The position numbers and the translations under genes are program-made. A DNA stretch of 64,000 bases from Streptomyces antimycoticus (lineage in GTDB: Bacteria > Actinomycetota > Actinomycetes > Streptomycetales > Streptomycetaceae), in assembly GCF_005405925.1 (NCBI RefSeq), contig NZ_BJHV01000001.1, forward strand, positions 496,001 through 560,000, given 5' to 3'. This document shows positions 1 through 8,360 of the stretch, piece by piece (the first letter of the stretch is position 1; each line of letters starts with the position of its first letter). The notes beneath the pieces are model-generated. The model made no database searches. It had not been told where the DNA came from and worked only from the letters and a program-made list of their open reading frames with translations.

Positions 1-834
1 GGCCAGGGTGGCGAGGAAGTCGACGGCGGCGCGGGTGCCGGCGAGGAATTCATAGGGCAGGGTGCCGAATTCGAAGCGCTCGGGGACGTCGTTCGTCGAG
101 GGGAGCAGCTTGTCCGGGGTCAGGGTCTCCAGGAGCTCGGGCCGGCTGGCCAGGACGCCGAGGTGGGGGCCGAAGAACTTATAGGGGGAGCAGCAGAAGA
201 AGTCCGCTCCGAGCTGCTGGATGTCGACATGGGCGTGGGCGGTGTAGTGCACGCCGTCGACGTAGAGCAGCGCCCCGGCCGCGTGCACCCGCCGGGAGAT
301 CTCCGGGATGGCCGGGCGGGTGCCGATCAGGTTGGAGGCGGCGGTGACCGCGACCAGCCGGGTGCGGTCGCCGAGCTGGGCGCTGATGTCGTCGGGGGTC
401 AGTTCGCCGGTCGCGGGGTCGAAGTCGGCCCAGCGGACGGTGGCGCCGGCGGCTTCGGCGGCTTGGATCCAGGGGCGGATGTTGGAGTCGTGGTCCAGCC
501 GGGACACCACGACCTCGTCCCCCGGTGACCAGGTCTTGGCGAGGGTGCGGGAGAAGTCATAGGTGAGCGCGGTGGCGCTGCGCCCGAACACGACCCCGGC
601 CGGGTCGGCGCCGAGCAGATCGCCCATGGCCTGCCGGGCCGACTGGACGAGGGCCTCGGAGTTGCGCTCCCCCGCGGTGAGCCGGCCTCGGTTGGCCAGC
701 GGGTTGGCCAGCGCGTCGGTGATGGCCTCGATGACGGGGAGGGGGGTCTGGGTGCCCCCGGGGCCGTCGAAGTGGGCCGAGCCGGCCTTCAGTGCGGGGA
801 ACTGTGCGCGGATGGCGCTGATGTCGTATGCCAC
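1..834 (-). CDS. Cysteine desulfurase-like PLP aminotransferase, class V (partial, C-terminus outside window)
   Basis: A fold-type I PLP enzyme of the class V aminotransferase group (NifS/Csd-like, close to the cysteine desulfurase-like proteins of the TIGR01976 type). It starts with GTG at 834, behind a good AAGGAG site six bases upstream. The frame runs off the left edge, so about 278 residues are visible. The N-terminal part has a substrate-loop-like stretch FDGPGGTQTP (about residues 22-31). The aspartate that should pair with the pyridine nitrogen lies in LLYVDGVHY (about 189-197), and the cofactor lysine in CCSPYKFFGPH (K219). The substrate cannot be read from sequence: family members include cysteine desulfurases and aminotransferases of unknown role. 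It is divergent from the AI-2E-type permease and I see no suf or isc partners beside it. Confidence 0.85.
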   Translation of the reverse strand, partial: MAYDISAIRAQFPALKAGSAHFDGPGGTQTPLPVIEAITDALANPLANRGRLTAGERNSEALVQSARQAMGDLLGADPAGVVFGRSATALTYDFSRTLAKTWSPGDEVVVSRLDHDSNIRPWIQAAEAAGATVRWADFDPATGELTPDDISAQLGDRTRLVAVTAASNLIGTRPAIPEISRRVHAAGALLYVDGVHYTAHAHVDIQQLGADFFCCSPYKFFGPHLGVLASRPELLETLTPDKLLPSTNDVPERFEFGTLPYEFLAGTRAAVDFLATLA

Positions 835-1037
835 GAGCGACTCCTTGCCGAGGGGTGACCAGGGCGATCTTATGCAGGCACCGGTGCGGAACGGCAGGGG
901 GCGGGGTGGGGCCGCCGCGCCGGGGAGAGGTGTTCCGGCGCCCGGACAGCCACCCTGATTGAATCTGTACGTATGGGGATGAATCACCCTCCTCTTCCAC
1001 CGTGCGGGACCGGGACGCGGAAGGCGGTGGCGCCGAC

Positions 1038-2252
1038 GTGAGCAGCGAGGCTCCTCCCCCGCCCGAGCGACCGAAAGGGCGGGGCAGACGCGCTCGGCGT
1101 GGTGTGACCGGCGGCTCTGCGGGGCGTGCCTCGCGGGCGGTGGCGCGCGCCCGTCACTCCGGCTCCGCGGCCCTGGCGACGGCGGTGCGCCGGGCGGAGG
1201 ACGAGGGCGGGCGGGTCCATCCCGGGCTGCGTCTGGCCACCGCCTACGCATGGCGTCTGCTGGTCATCGGGGTGGCCGTCTATCTGGCGTTCTCGGTGCT
1301 GGGGCAGTTCGAGCTCGTCGCGGTCGCGGTGTTTCTCGCGCTGGTGGCCACCGCCTTGCTGCGGCCGCTGGCCGATCTGCTGGCGCGGGTGCTTCCGAGG
1401 CCACTGGCGGTGGCGCTGGCGGTGTTCGGCACGCTGTTCGCGGTGATGGGGCTGCTGGCGCTGGTGGGGAACGCGGCGGCCGGGGAGGCGGGCCGGCTCG
1501 TGGGTGAGCTGCGCGGCGGGATCGGCCGGATCGAGCGGTGGCTGGAGGGGCCGCCGTTCCATGTCCGGCACGGCGTGCTGTCGGGGGCCCACGACAAGGT
1601 CACCGCATTTGTCTTGCGGCATCGCGCGACGCTGATCAGCAGAGCGCTCAGCAGCGCGGGGCGGGTCGTGGAGGCGGGCACGGCACTGTTCCTGGCCCTG
1701 TTCTGTTCGGTCTTCTTCATTCATTCCGGGGACCGGATGTGGCGGTGGTTCCGGGGCCAGCTCCCCGAGCGCGCCCGGTCTCCGTGGGACCGGGCGGCGC
1801 GGGCGGCGTGGACCACCTTCGCCGGATACACCCGGGGCATCATCGTCGTGGCGGCCTCCAACGCGGCCCTGGTCGGTATCGCGCTGTCCCTGCTGCGGGT
1901 GCCGCTGGCCCTGCCGCTGACACTGCTGGTGTTCTTCGCGACGTTCGTTCCGCTGATCGGCTCGCCCATCGCCCTGGCGGTGGCGACGGTGGTGGCCCTG
2001 GCCGGGCGGGGTCCGGCCATCGCGGCCGTGGTGCTGCTGCTGATCGTGGCGGTCGGTCAGTTCGAGGGCCATGTACTGCATCCGCTGGTGATGAGCTGGG
2101 CGGTACGGCTCCATCCGGTGGTGGTGGCGATTTCGGTCATCGCCGGAAGCATCGTCGCGGGGGTGATCGGGGCGGTCGTGGCGGTGCCCATGGTGTCCGT
2201 CGCCTGGTCGGTGACGCGGGCGCTGCGCCGCCGACCGCCCGACGAGGCCTGA
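1038..2252 (+). CDS. AI-2E family transporter (PF01594-type membrane permease)
   Basis: An integral membrane protein of about 404 residues in the AI-2E/YhhQ-PerM permease superfamily. A basic cytoplasmic N-terminus is followed by paired hydrophobic helices, a soluble middle section, and a C-terminal bundle with the family-typical proline/glycine-rich stretch TFVPLIGSPIALAVA. Homologues have been linked to autoinducer export or Na+/H+ exchange, but the substrate of actinobacterial members is unknown. I chose GTG at 1038, which has a purine-rich AAGGCGGTGG upstream. An in-frame GTG at 1002 would add 12 residues but has no visible ribosome site. It is divergent from the aminotransferase and followed by nsrR, without obvious coupling to either. 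Confidence 0.85.
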   Translation: MSSEAPPPPERPKGRGRRARRGVTGGSAGRASRAVARARHSGSAALATAVRRAEDEGGRVHPGLRLATAYAWRLLVIGVAVYLAFSVLGQFELVAVAVFLALVATALLRPLADLLARVLPRPLAVALAVFGTLFAVMGLLALVGNAAAGEAGRLVGELRGGIGRIERWLEGPPFHVRHGVLSGAHDKVTAFVLRHRATLISRALSSAGRVVEAGTALFLALFCSVFFIHSGDRMWRWFRGQLPERARSPWDRAARAAWTTFAGYTRGIIVVAASNAALVGIALSLLRVPLALPLTLLVFFATFVPLIGSPIALAVATVVALAGRGPAIAAVVLLLIVAVGQFEGHVLHPLVMSWAVRLHPVVVAISVIAGSIVAGVIGAVVAVPMVSVAWSVTRALRRRPPDEA

Positions 2253-2306
2253 CCGGCGCGGGGCCGAAACACCCCACGCGCAGGTGACCGGAACGCACCA
2301 CCTAAA

Positions 2307-2323
2307 TGGCATCTGAGATTCGC
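2307..2323 (+). promoter_or_regulatory. Probable NsrR operator upstream of nsrR (box 1)
   Basis: The 9-bp near-palindrome ATCTGAGAT lies at 2311-2319, about 24 bp before the nsrR start. The identical 9-mer recurs just upstream of hmpA. Its position upstream of the regulator itself suggests autoregulation. Known Streptomyces NsrR sites contain a similar GCATCTGAGAT-like core (from memory). The shared 9-mer is seen directly; the assignment to NsrR is inference. Confidence 0.6.
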
Positions 2324-2342
2324 ATTAAGCTAATGTGTCGCC

Positions 2343-2792
2343 ATGCGGCTGACGAAGTCAACGGACCTGGCACTCCGCACGATCATGCGGCTGGCGGTCA
2401 CCGGAGCCGAGCCCTGCACTGCCCGGCAGGTCGCCGGGGAGATGCAGGTGCCCTACAGCCACCTGGCCAAGGTGGCGGCCCGGCTACAGCACCTGGGCCT
2501 GATCGAGACACGGCGCGGTCGGGGCGGTGGGCTGGCGCTCACCGCGACTGGGCGCACCGCCTCGGTCGGCCAGCTGGTCCGGGAGTTCGAAGGGGTCGGC
2601 GATGTCGTCGACTGCGAGGGGGATGCGCCGTGTCCACTGCGGCAGGGGTGCCGGCTGCGCATGGCGCTGCGCCGGGCACAGGAGGCGTTCCTCGCCTCGC
2701 TCGATCCCCTGACGGTGGACGATCTGGTGGCGTCCCCGACCGGCCCGGTGCTGCTGGGGCTGGTCGGGCGCGCACCCGGTGTGTCCCCGTGA
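2343..2792 (+). CDS. nsrR: Rrf2-family [Fe-S] nitric-oxide-sensing repressor NsrR
   Basis: A 149-residue Rrf2 regulator. An N-terminal winged helix-turn-helix (MRLTKSTDLALRTIMRLAV through a recognition helix near VPYSHLAKVAARL) is followed by the three-cysteine motif CEGDAPCPLRQGC (C-x5-C-x5-C). That spacing is the cluster-binding signature of NsrR, whose [4Fe-4S] cluster is destroyed by NO. The protein should repress hmpA until NO appears. Two lines of context agree: the flavohaemoglobin gene lies directly downstream, and the same operator core sits before both genes. The start lies about 10 bp downstream of a TAATGT-like -10 element with no ribosome site, so the transcript may be leaderless. 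Confidence 0.92.
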   Translation: MRLTKSTDLALRTIMRLAVTGAEPCTARQVAGEMQVPYSHLAKVAARLQHLGLIETRRGRGGGLALTATGRTASVGQLVREFEGVGDVVDCEGDAPCPLRQGCRLRMALRRAQEAFLASLDPLTVDDLVASPTGPVLLGLVGRAPGVSP

Positions 2793-2886
2793 GGCCGCCC
2801 CGTCCGGGGTGCGCACCCCGGGCCCCGTCCCCCTGAGCCGTGATGCCACGGAGGTCGCCATGCCTGCTTCACTCACGCCGCTGAAT

Positions 2887-2905
2887 ACGAATCTGAGATA
2901 CCAGT
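2887..2905 (+). promoter_or_regulatory. Probable NsrR operator in the hmpA promoter (box 2)
   Basis: ATCTGAGAT at 2891-2899 repeats exactly the core found before nsrR. It ends 17 bp before the chosen hmpA start, where a bound repressor would block transcription or initiation. Its position also argues for the 2917 start of hmpA, because longer frames would put the operator inside the coding sequence. Confidence 0.62.
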
Positions 2906-2916
2906 TAGGCCCGCTC

Positions 2917-4128
2917 ATGCTCTCCCAGAAGTCCGCCGAGACCGTCCGCGCCACGCTTCCCGCCGTCGGTGAGGCCATCGGCACCATCGCCGACCTGTTC
3001 TACCGGAAGCTCTTCGCGGCCCACCCCGAACTGCTGCGGAATCTGTTCAACCGGGCCCACCAGGCCGCGGGCACGCAACGGCAGGCTCTCGCGGGCGCGA
3101 TCGCCGCGTTCGCCACCGCCCTCGTGGAGCGGCCCGGCGTCCGCCCCGACGCCCTGCTGAGCCGGATCGCCCACAAGCACGCCTCGCTCGGGGTGAGCGC
3201 CGCGCAGTATCCGGTGGTCCACCGTCATCTGTCCGCCGCCATCGCGGAGGTGCTCGGCGACGCGGCCACCGAAGAGGTGATCGCCGCCTGGGACGAGGTC
3301 TACTGGCTGATGGCCAACTCCCTCATCGAGACCGAGCGGCGGCTGTACGCGGAGCAAGGAGTGCTGGCCGGGGGGACCTGGCGGCAGTGGGAGGTGATCG
3401 AGCGGAGCCGGGAGACGGCGGATGTGGTCACCTTCCGGATACGACCGGCGGACGGCCGCCCCGCCCCGGCGTTCCGAGCGGGCCAGTATGTCTCGGTGCA
3501 GGTGGAACTGGCCGACGGGGCGCGGCAGATCCGCCAGTACAGCCTGACCAACGCCCCCGACGCCACGGTGCGCACCTTCTCCGTCAAGCGCGTGGACGCC
3601 GGCGAGGACCCGGCCGGTGAGGTCTCCGGCCATCTGCACGACCACGTCCACGAGGGCGATGCGCTCACCGTCTCCGCGCCCTACGGCGACATCGTGCTCG
3701 ACGCCACGGACACGCCACTGCTGCTCGCCTCCGCGGGAATCGGCTGCACCCCGATCGTGGCCATGCTGGAGGAGCTGGCGGCCAGAGGCCATCAGGCCCC
3801 GGTCATCGCCGTCCACGCCGACCGCTCCCCCGCCGACCACGCCCTGCGCGCCGACCAGGAGCGGCTGGTCACCAAGCTGGCTCAGAGCACTGCCCACATC
3901 TGGTACGAGCGGCCCGAGGGCGACTGGCCGGCCGAGCGCACCGGCCATGTCGACCTGTCCGGGATCGGGGTCCCGGACGGCGTCCAGGCATATCTCTGCG
4001 GGCCGCTGCCCTTCATGCGGTCGGTGCGGACCCAGCTGCTGGAGCGCGGTGTGCACCCCTCCGCGATCCACTACGAGGTCTTCGGACCCGATCTGTGGCT
4101 GCCACGGGGCGACGACGAGGGTCACTGA
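2917..4128 (+). CDS. hmpA: Flavohaemoglobin, nitric oxide dioxygenase
   Basis: Converts NO and O2 to nitrate with NAD(P)H in the cytoplasm. The 403-residue protein has three parts. First is a globin domain (about 1-140) with the proximal histidine region RIAHKHASLGV. Next is an FAD-binding beta-barrel (RQYSLTNAP, the flavohaemoglobin form of the RxYS FAD motif). Last is an NAD-binding domain with ASAGIGCTP and a C-terminal VFGPD. I start at ATG 2917 (MLSQKSAETV), the usual N-terminus of Streptomyces Hmp; an upstream in-frame start at 2779 would run through the operator. The ribosome site is weak (TTAGG). The gene stands directly after nsrR and is the expected target of that repressor. Confidence 0.95.
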   Translation: MLSQKSAETVRATLPAVGEAIGTIADLFYRKLFAAHPELLRNLFNRAHQAAGTQRQALAGAIAAFATALVERPGVRPDALLSRIAHKHASLGVSAAQYPVVHRHLSAAIAEVLGDAATEEVIAAWDEVYWLMANSLIETERRLYAEQGVLAGGTWRQWEVIERSRETADVVTFRIRPADGRPAPAFRAGQYVSVQVELADGARQIRQYSLTNAPDATVRTFSVKRVDAGEDPAGEVSGHLHDHVHEGDALTVSAPYGDIVLDATDTPLLLASAGIGCTPIVAMLEELAARGHQAPVIAVHADRSPADHALRADQERLVTKLAQSTAHIWYERPEGDWPAERTGHVDLSGIGVPDGVQAYLCGPLPFMRSVRTQLLERGVHPSAIHYEVFGPDLWLPRGDDEGH

Positions 4129-4211
4129 CGCCCGACCCCCCATGATGTTGGCCGGATGAACTCGAATGGCCCAGGGGCCGGTCGCTTTCACCCCGGGGAA
4201 CGTGGGACCGT

Positions 4212-4232
4212 ACGGACACGGGTTCTGTCCGT
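4212..4232. promoter_or_regulatory. Perfect inverted repeat upstream of the methyltransferase
   Basis: Seven-base arms ACGGACA and TGTCCGT flank a 7-base spacer, 57 bp before the start at 4289. The symmetry and position suit an operator for an unknown regulator. No adjacent regulator gene points to an identity. Confidence 0.35.
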
Positions 4233-4288
4233 TCCGTACGCAACCATGCGGAATGTTCCGTCCGGTACCCCCACATCGACGAGGAACC

Positions 4289-5107
4289 ATGGATCGCGAA
4301 AAGATCACTCTCAGCGGCGCTCAGGAGACCTTGCTCGCCACGCTGTACGGCAGGGCGGTCGACAGCCGTTCACCGGACTCCATCCTGCACGACCACGCGG
4401 CCCACGAGGCGGTGGAGCGTGTGGCCTACGACTTCAGCAAAACGGGGATGACGGACACGACGGCCGTCGGCATCGCCCTGCGGGCGAAACAGCTCGACGA
4501 CTGGGCCATGGAGTTCCTGGCCGAACATCAGAAGGCGACCGTGCTCCATCTCGCCTGCGGTCTCGACACCCGGGTGCAGCGCCTCGACCCGCCCTCGTCG
4601 GTGCGCTGGATCGACATCGACTACCCCGAGGTGATCGATCTGCGCCGGAGGCTGCTTCCCGAGCCGTCGGGGAACTACGAGATGGTCGGCGCCTCGGTGA
4701 CCGATGAGGCGTGGCTGCGCGAGGTCCCCGACGACCGGCCCACCGTGGTCGTCGCCGAGGGGCTGACGATGTATCTGCGCAAGGAGGACGGCAAGCGGCT
4801 GATCCAGCGGATCACCGAGCGGTTCCCCAGCGGCCAGCTGCTCTTCGACGTCTACGGGCCGCTGGGCATCCGGCTCCAGAAGATGGTCCCCGCGGTGCGC
4901 AACGCGGGCGCCACACTCCACTGGGGTCTGGACGACCCCCATGAGGTCGAGACCTGGCACCCGGGGCTGACCTGCCTGGACGCGGTGCGCAGCGTGGACA
5001 TGCCGGGGGTGGAGAAGATGCCCACCTCCGGCCGGATGAGCATGCGGGTGATGGCCCATCTGCCCGGCTTCCGGGATGTGGGCCGAATCCTGCGCTACCG
5101 CTTCTAG
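4289..5107 (+). CDS. Class I SAM-dependent methyltransferase (LCM/PF04072 type)
   Basis: A 272-residue protein of the leucine-carboxyl-methyltransferase-like family, often annotated in Streptomyces as an O-methyltransferase connected with polyketide biosynthesis. The SAM-binding motif I is VLHLACGLDTRVQRL (about residues 91-105), followed by the acidic motif II in WIDIDYPEVIDLRR and the family segment VVAEGLTMYL. The ATG at 4289 follows GAGGAACC. The acceptor molecule cannot be predicted. A strong hairpin follows 12 bases after the stop, so it is probably transcribed alone. Confidence 0.85.
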   Translation: MDREKITLSGAQETLLATLYGRAVDSRSPDSILHDHAAHEAVERVAYDFSKTGMTDTTAVGIALRAKQLDDWAMEFLAEHQKATVLHLACGLDTRVQRLDPPSSVRWIDIDYPEVIDLRRRLLPEPSGNYEMVGASVTDEAWLREVPDDRPTVVVAEGLTMYLRKEDGKRLIQRITERFPSGQLLFDVYGPLGIRLQKMVPAVRNAGATLHWGLDDPHEVETWHPGLTCLDAVRSVDMPGVEKMPTSGRMSMRVMAHLPGFRDVGRILRYRF

Positions 5108-5119
5108 CGGACCGCCACG

Positions 5120-5153
5120 AGAGCCCTTGCCCGGTGCCGGGCAAGGGCTCTTT
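5120..5153 (+). terminator. Strong intrinsic-type terminator hairpin
   Basis: Perfect 15-base arms (AGAGCCCTTGCCCGG and its complement) are separated by two bases and followed by TTT. It lies 12 bp after the methyltransferase stop and may also serve the convergent O-methyltransferase transcript. Confidence 0.85.
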
Positions 5154-5164
5154 CCGACCGCTCG

Positions 5165-5181
5165 TGTGCATATGTTGCACA
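5165..5181. repeat. Short perfect inverted repeat between convergent genes
   Basis: TGTGCA and TGCACA flank TATGT. It lies between two convergent genes and after a terminator, so it is not in an obvious promoter. It may be a protein-binding site or chance. Confidence 0.25.
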
Positions 5182-5262
5182 GCAGCGCGGGGATGCCTAT
5201 CCCCGTGACGGACGCAATCAAGGTCTGATCGCCTGATGAGGAGCCGGACGGCCGTGTGATCG

Positions 5263-6273
5263 CTATTTGATGCCCACCAGCATGGAGTAGCCGTCCGTCA
5301 GCGGTTCGATCCGGCTACTGCGGAATCCCGCCTCCGTCATCCAGGCGCGGCCGTCGGCGGCCGTGTACTCGAAACCGGACCGGGTCTCGATGAGCATGTT
5401 CAGGCTCGCCAGCAGACCGAAGGTGTTCTCCTTGCGGTCGTCGTCGATGATGGCGTCGTAGACGAGGACCGCTCCCCCGTCCGGCAGTGCGTCGTACGCC
5501 TTCTTCAGCAGCAGCCGCTTCTCCTCCAGGCCCCACCCGTGCAGGATCTGGCCCAGCACGATGACATCGGCCCCGGGCAGGTCGTCGGTGAAGAAGTCGC
5601 CCGCGTGGAAGGTGAGCCGGTCCTCCAGTCCGAAGGACGCCACGTACTTCTCGAAGACGGGCCGCACCCGGGGCAGCTCGAAGACGCCGCCGCTCATGTG
5701 CGGGTGACGCTGGGCCACCGCCACCGGAAGGCAGCCCACCGCTCCCCCGACGTCCAGCACCGTCCGGTAGTCGGCCCAGGGGAACCGCTCGGCTATCACC
5801 AGCGCCTTGCCCATACTGAGCCCGGTCATTCCGTGCAGGAATCCCTCGAGGCCCTCCTGGTCCCGGTAGATGGCGTCGAATACGTCGCCGCCGTGCTTGT
5901 GCTCGTTCTGCGGTTCGCCGGTTCTCAGCGCCTCGGTGAGCGACCCCCAGAAGGGATACAGCCGGCTGTTGGCCATCTCCAGGATGCCGCCGACATAGGT
6001 GGCCTTCTTACGGTCGAGAAAGGTGTCGGCGGACGGGCTGTTGCGGTACACGCCCCCGGAACGCTCCAGGAATCCGAGGGCGACCAGCGCGTCGAGGAAG
6101 TCGGCGGCGCCACGCGGATGCAGCCCGAGCACCTCGGCCAGGTCACCGCCCGTGCGGGGGCCCTCCGCGAGCTGGGAGAAGAGATCCAGTTCCACCGCGG
6201 TGAGCAGTGCCTTCGACGCCATGAAGCCGAGCCCCACCTGAAGTATGGGCTCGGGGCTGATCTCGTGCCGCAT
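5263..6273 (-). CDS. Acetylserotonin-type O-methyltransferase (PF00891)
   Basis: A 336-residue SAM-dependent O-methyltransferase. The N-terminal winged-helix dimerisation domain covers about residues 10-95 (QVGLGFMASKALLTAVELDL). The catalytic domain has motif I as VLDVGGAVGCLPVAVA and the later VIVLGQILHGWGLEEKRLLL, where the histidine of the ILHxW segment is the usual catalytic base. The ATG at 6273 has GAGGTAG eight bases upstream. Such enzymes act on phenolic hydroxyls in secondary metabolism, but no biosynthetic partner is adjacent, so the substrate is open. A perfect inverted repeat lies about 27 bp upstream. Confidence 0.88.
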   Translation of the reverse strand: MRHEISPEPILQVGLGFMASKALLTAVELDLFSQLAEGPRTGGDLAEVLGLHPRGAADFLDALVALGFLERSGGVYRNSPSADTFLDRKKATYVGGILEMANSRLYPFWGSLTEALRTGEPQNEHKHGGDVFDAIYRDQEGLEGFLHGMTGLSMGKALVIAERFPWADYRTVLDVGGAVGCLPVAVAQRHPHMSGGVFELPRVRPVFEKYVASFGLEDRLTFHAGDFFTDDLPGADVIVLGQILHGWGLEEKRLLLKKAYDALPDGGAVLVYDAIIDDDRKENTFGLLASLNMLIETRSGFEYTAADGRAWMTEAGFRSSRIEPLTDGYSMLVGIK

Positions 6274-6299
6274 TGGGCTACCTCACTGTTTCCCCGGAT

Positions 6300-6316
6300 G
6301 TGCGGTCTCACCGCAC
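6300..6316. promoter_or_regulatory. Perfect inverted repeat in the O-methyltransferase promoter region
   Basis: GTGCGG and CCGCAC flank TCTCA, 27 bp upstream of the O-methyltransferase start. The position fits an operator. No cognate regulator is adjacent. Confidence 0.35.
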
Positions 6317-6500
6317 CTGACCGTATTTCGACCTCCTTACGCTACCGTGCCGTTGCCCCCTACACGGGTCGCCGCCGGACCGCCGGACGAGAGCCGCGAC
6401 CCGCCCCATCCCACCGCGCGAGCGCACCCATGGGACACCATCCAAGAAAGCGATTTCCCCCCTTGTCCTGCGTGACCCTCGGGCATGCGCATCCAGACTC

Positions 6501-6530
6501 TTGACACTGGCTGCGACAGCGCTTTCCATT
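6501..6530 (+). promoter_or_regulatory. Candidate promoter with LacI-like operator for the secreted beta-helix protein
   Basis: TTGACA at 6501-6506 is a consensus -35 box. The following spacer holds GACAGCGCTTTC (6515-6526), a palindrome with one mismatch pair centred on AGCGCT. LacI-family sugar regulators of actinomycetes, such as CebR, bind centres of this kind. The -10 is weak (TTCCAT). Control by a LacI repressor is inference. Confidence 0.4.
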
Positions 6531-6536
6531 CGACGA

Positions 6537-8327
6537 ATGACACCTGGACGACGATCCGTCAGACTCGGCCGACGGCCGCTCGGCCTTCTCGCGGCCGCCG
6601 CCCTCGGCGCGGCCACCCTGGTCGCGCACCCCGTCGCAGCACAAGCCGCACAAGCCGCACAACCAGCGCCGGCCACGCGGGCCGCACCGACCGCCCCCGC
6701 GGCCAAGGGCGCCACCTACTACGTCGACTCCCGCTCCGGGGACGACAGGGCGCCGGGCACCAGCGCCGCCAGGGCCTGGCGCAGCCTCGACCGCGTCGGC
6801 CGGACCACCTTCCGGGCCGGGGACCGCATCCTGCTGAAGGCCGGTGGCTCCTGGAAGGGCCAGTTGTGGCCGAAGGGCTCGGGCGAGAAGAGCCGTCCTA
6901 TCGTGATCGGCAGTTACGGCCCGGGGCCCAAGCCGCGGATCCGCGGGGAGGGCACCGTCGATGACGCGGTGCGGCTGTTCAACCAGGAGTACTGGGAGAT
7001 CCGCGACCTGGACGTCAGCAACGAGACGCCCGCGACCGGGACTCCGGGCGAGAATCTGCGGGATCTGCGCGGCATCCATGTATCGGGGGACAACGCGCGG
7101 CGGCTGGACCACTTCCTCGTCGACGGCGTCGATGTCCATGATGTGACCGGTGAGGTCAACTGGATCAGCGGCGATGTCTCCGGGAACGCCCCGGGGGTGC
7201 GCTTCAAGACCGGATGGGACCGGTCGAAGCGCACCGGGGGGATCGTGTTCGACACGACCGTCCCCGACATCACCGCACCGCCGTCCGCCGCCACCGTGCT
7301 CCACGACATCCGGGTGCAGAACTCCACGGTGCGCGACACCTCGTTCGCGGGCATCGTCCTCAAGCAGTACACCGGCGACGCGAAGGACGCGAACGGCGCC
7401 CCCGTCGCGGTGCCGACCGGGTGGGGCACCCGGACCTCGGCCGCCGACACCGTCTTCACCCCGCATACGGACATCACCATCCGGAACAACTTCATCTCCC
7501 AGGGCGGGACGCCCTACGGCTGCAACGCGATGTATCTGACGAATGTGCGCGGCGCCGTGGTCGACCACAATGTGGTCGACCAGGCGGGGACCTCCGGCAT
7601 CGAGGCGTACTACGCCGACGACGTCGTGATCCAGCGCAACGAGGTGTACCGGACGGAGCAGAAGGCCGAGGGCGCCGACTCCAATGGCATCGACGCCGAC
7701 AAGGGCACCACGCGGGTGCGCATCCAGTACAACTTCGTGCACGACAACGGCGATGGCATTCTGCTGTGCCAGTTCTCCTTCGGCGATGTCGTGGTGCGGT
7801 ACAACATCCTGAGCGGGAACTCCCGGTATCCGCTCTATCTGCACTCCGACCGGGCCGCCTCGGCCGAGGTCTACAACAACACGGTGCACAATCCGGCGAG
7901 CCGGTACCTCGTCTACGGCTACGGCTCCTCCCTGAACGCGCGCTACGACCTGCACGACAACGCCTTCTCCTCGGCGGTCGCCGACGCGAGCCTGACCACC
8001 AGCCCGACCATCCGCTACGCCAACAACTTCTACGGCGGTGCCCCACTGCCCGTCCCCGCCACCGACACCACCGCGCGCACGGGCGACCCCCTGATGGTGA
8101 ACCCTGCGGTGTCCGGGCCGTACGGCACGGCCGACAGCGGCCCGCGGCTGCGCACCGCGCTGGGCTTCGCTCCCCGGCCGGGCTCACCGCTGATCGGCAA
8201 CGGCACCGTCGTCCCGGACAACGGCGGCCGTGACTACCGGGGCACCCCGCTCTACCGCGGCCGCCCCGATATCGGCGCCGTCGAGGGCCCGCCGGGCGGA
8301 GCCCGGGCCGGCCACGGCCGCGCTTGA
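6537..8327 (+). CDS. Secreted right-handed parallel beta-helix protein (pectate-lyase-like fold)
   Basis: About 596 residues. A basic N-terminus with a twin-arginine pair, then a hydrophobic run (GLLAAAALGAATLVA) and an Ala-rich cleavage region near AAQAAQ, indicate export by Sec or Tat. The mature part begins with TYYVDSRSGDDRAPGTS, the opening of many secreted beta-helix polysaccharide-active proteins. It continues with repeated rungs rich in N and D (DHNVVDQAGTSGIEAYYADD, VRYNILSGNSRYPL). The product probably binds or cleaves a polysaccharide, but no lyase triad can be assigned by eye. I start at ATG 6537, although it has no clear ribosome site. The upstream TTG at 6501 coincides with a -35-like box and is unlikely to be the start. 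Confidence 0.8.
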   Translation: MTPGRRSVRLGRRPLGLLAAAALGAATLVAHPVAAQAAQAAQPAPATRAAPTAPAAKGATYYVDSRSGDDRAPGTSAARAWRSLDRVGRTTFRAGDRILLKAGGSWKGQLWPKGSGEKSRPIVIGSYGPGPKPRIRGEGTVDDAVRLFNQEYWEIRDLDVSNETPATGTPGENLRDLRGIHVSGDNARRLDHFLVDGVDVHDVTGEVNWISGDVSGNAPGVRFKTGWDRSKRTGGIVFDTTVPDITAPPSAATVLHDIRVQNSTVRDTSFAGIVLKQYTGDAKDANGAPVAVPTGWGTRTSAADTVFTPHTDITIRNNFISQGGTPYGCNAMYLTNVRGAVVDHNVVDQAGTSGIEAYYADDVVIQRNEVYRTEQKAEGADSNGIDADKGTTRVRIQYNFVHDNGDGILLCQFSFGDVVVRYNILSGNSRYPLYLHSDRAASAEVYNNTVHNPASRYLVYGYGSSLNARYDLHDNAFSSAVADASLTTSPTIRYANNFYGGAPLPVPATDTTARTGDPLMVNPAVSGPYGTADSGPRLRTALGFAPRPGSPLIGNGTVVPDNGGRDYRGTPLYRGRPDIGAVEGPPGGARAGHGRA

Positions 8328-8360
8328 CCTTGTCGTAGCGGCAGGGTTTCTACTGGCACC

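Noticed and set aside
2779..2916. Longer N-terminus for the flavohaemoglobin
   Set aside because: The extra residues have no globin similarity and would place the NsrR operator core inside the coding sequence; the family starts at MLSQKSAETV.
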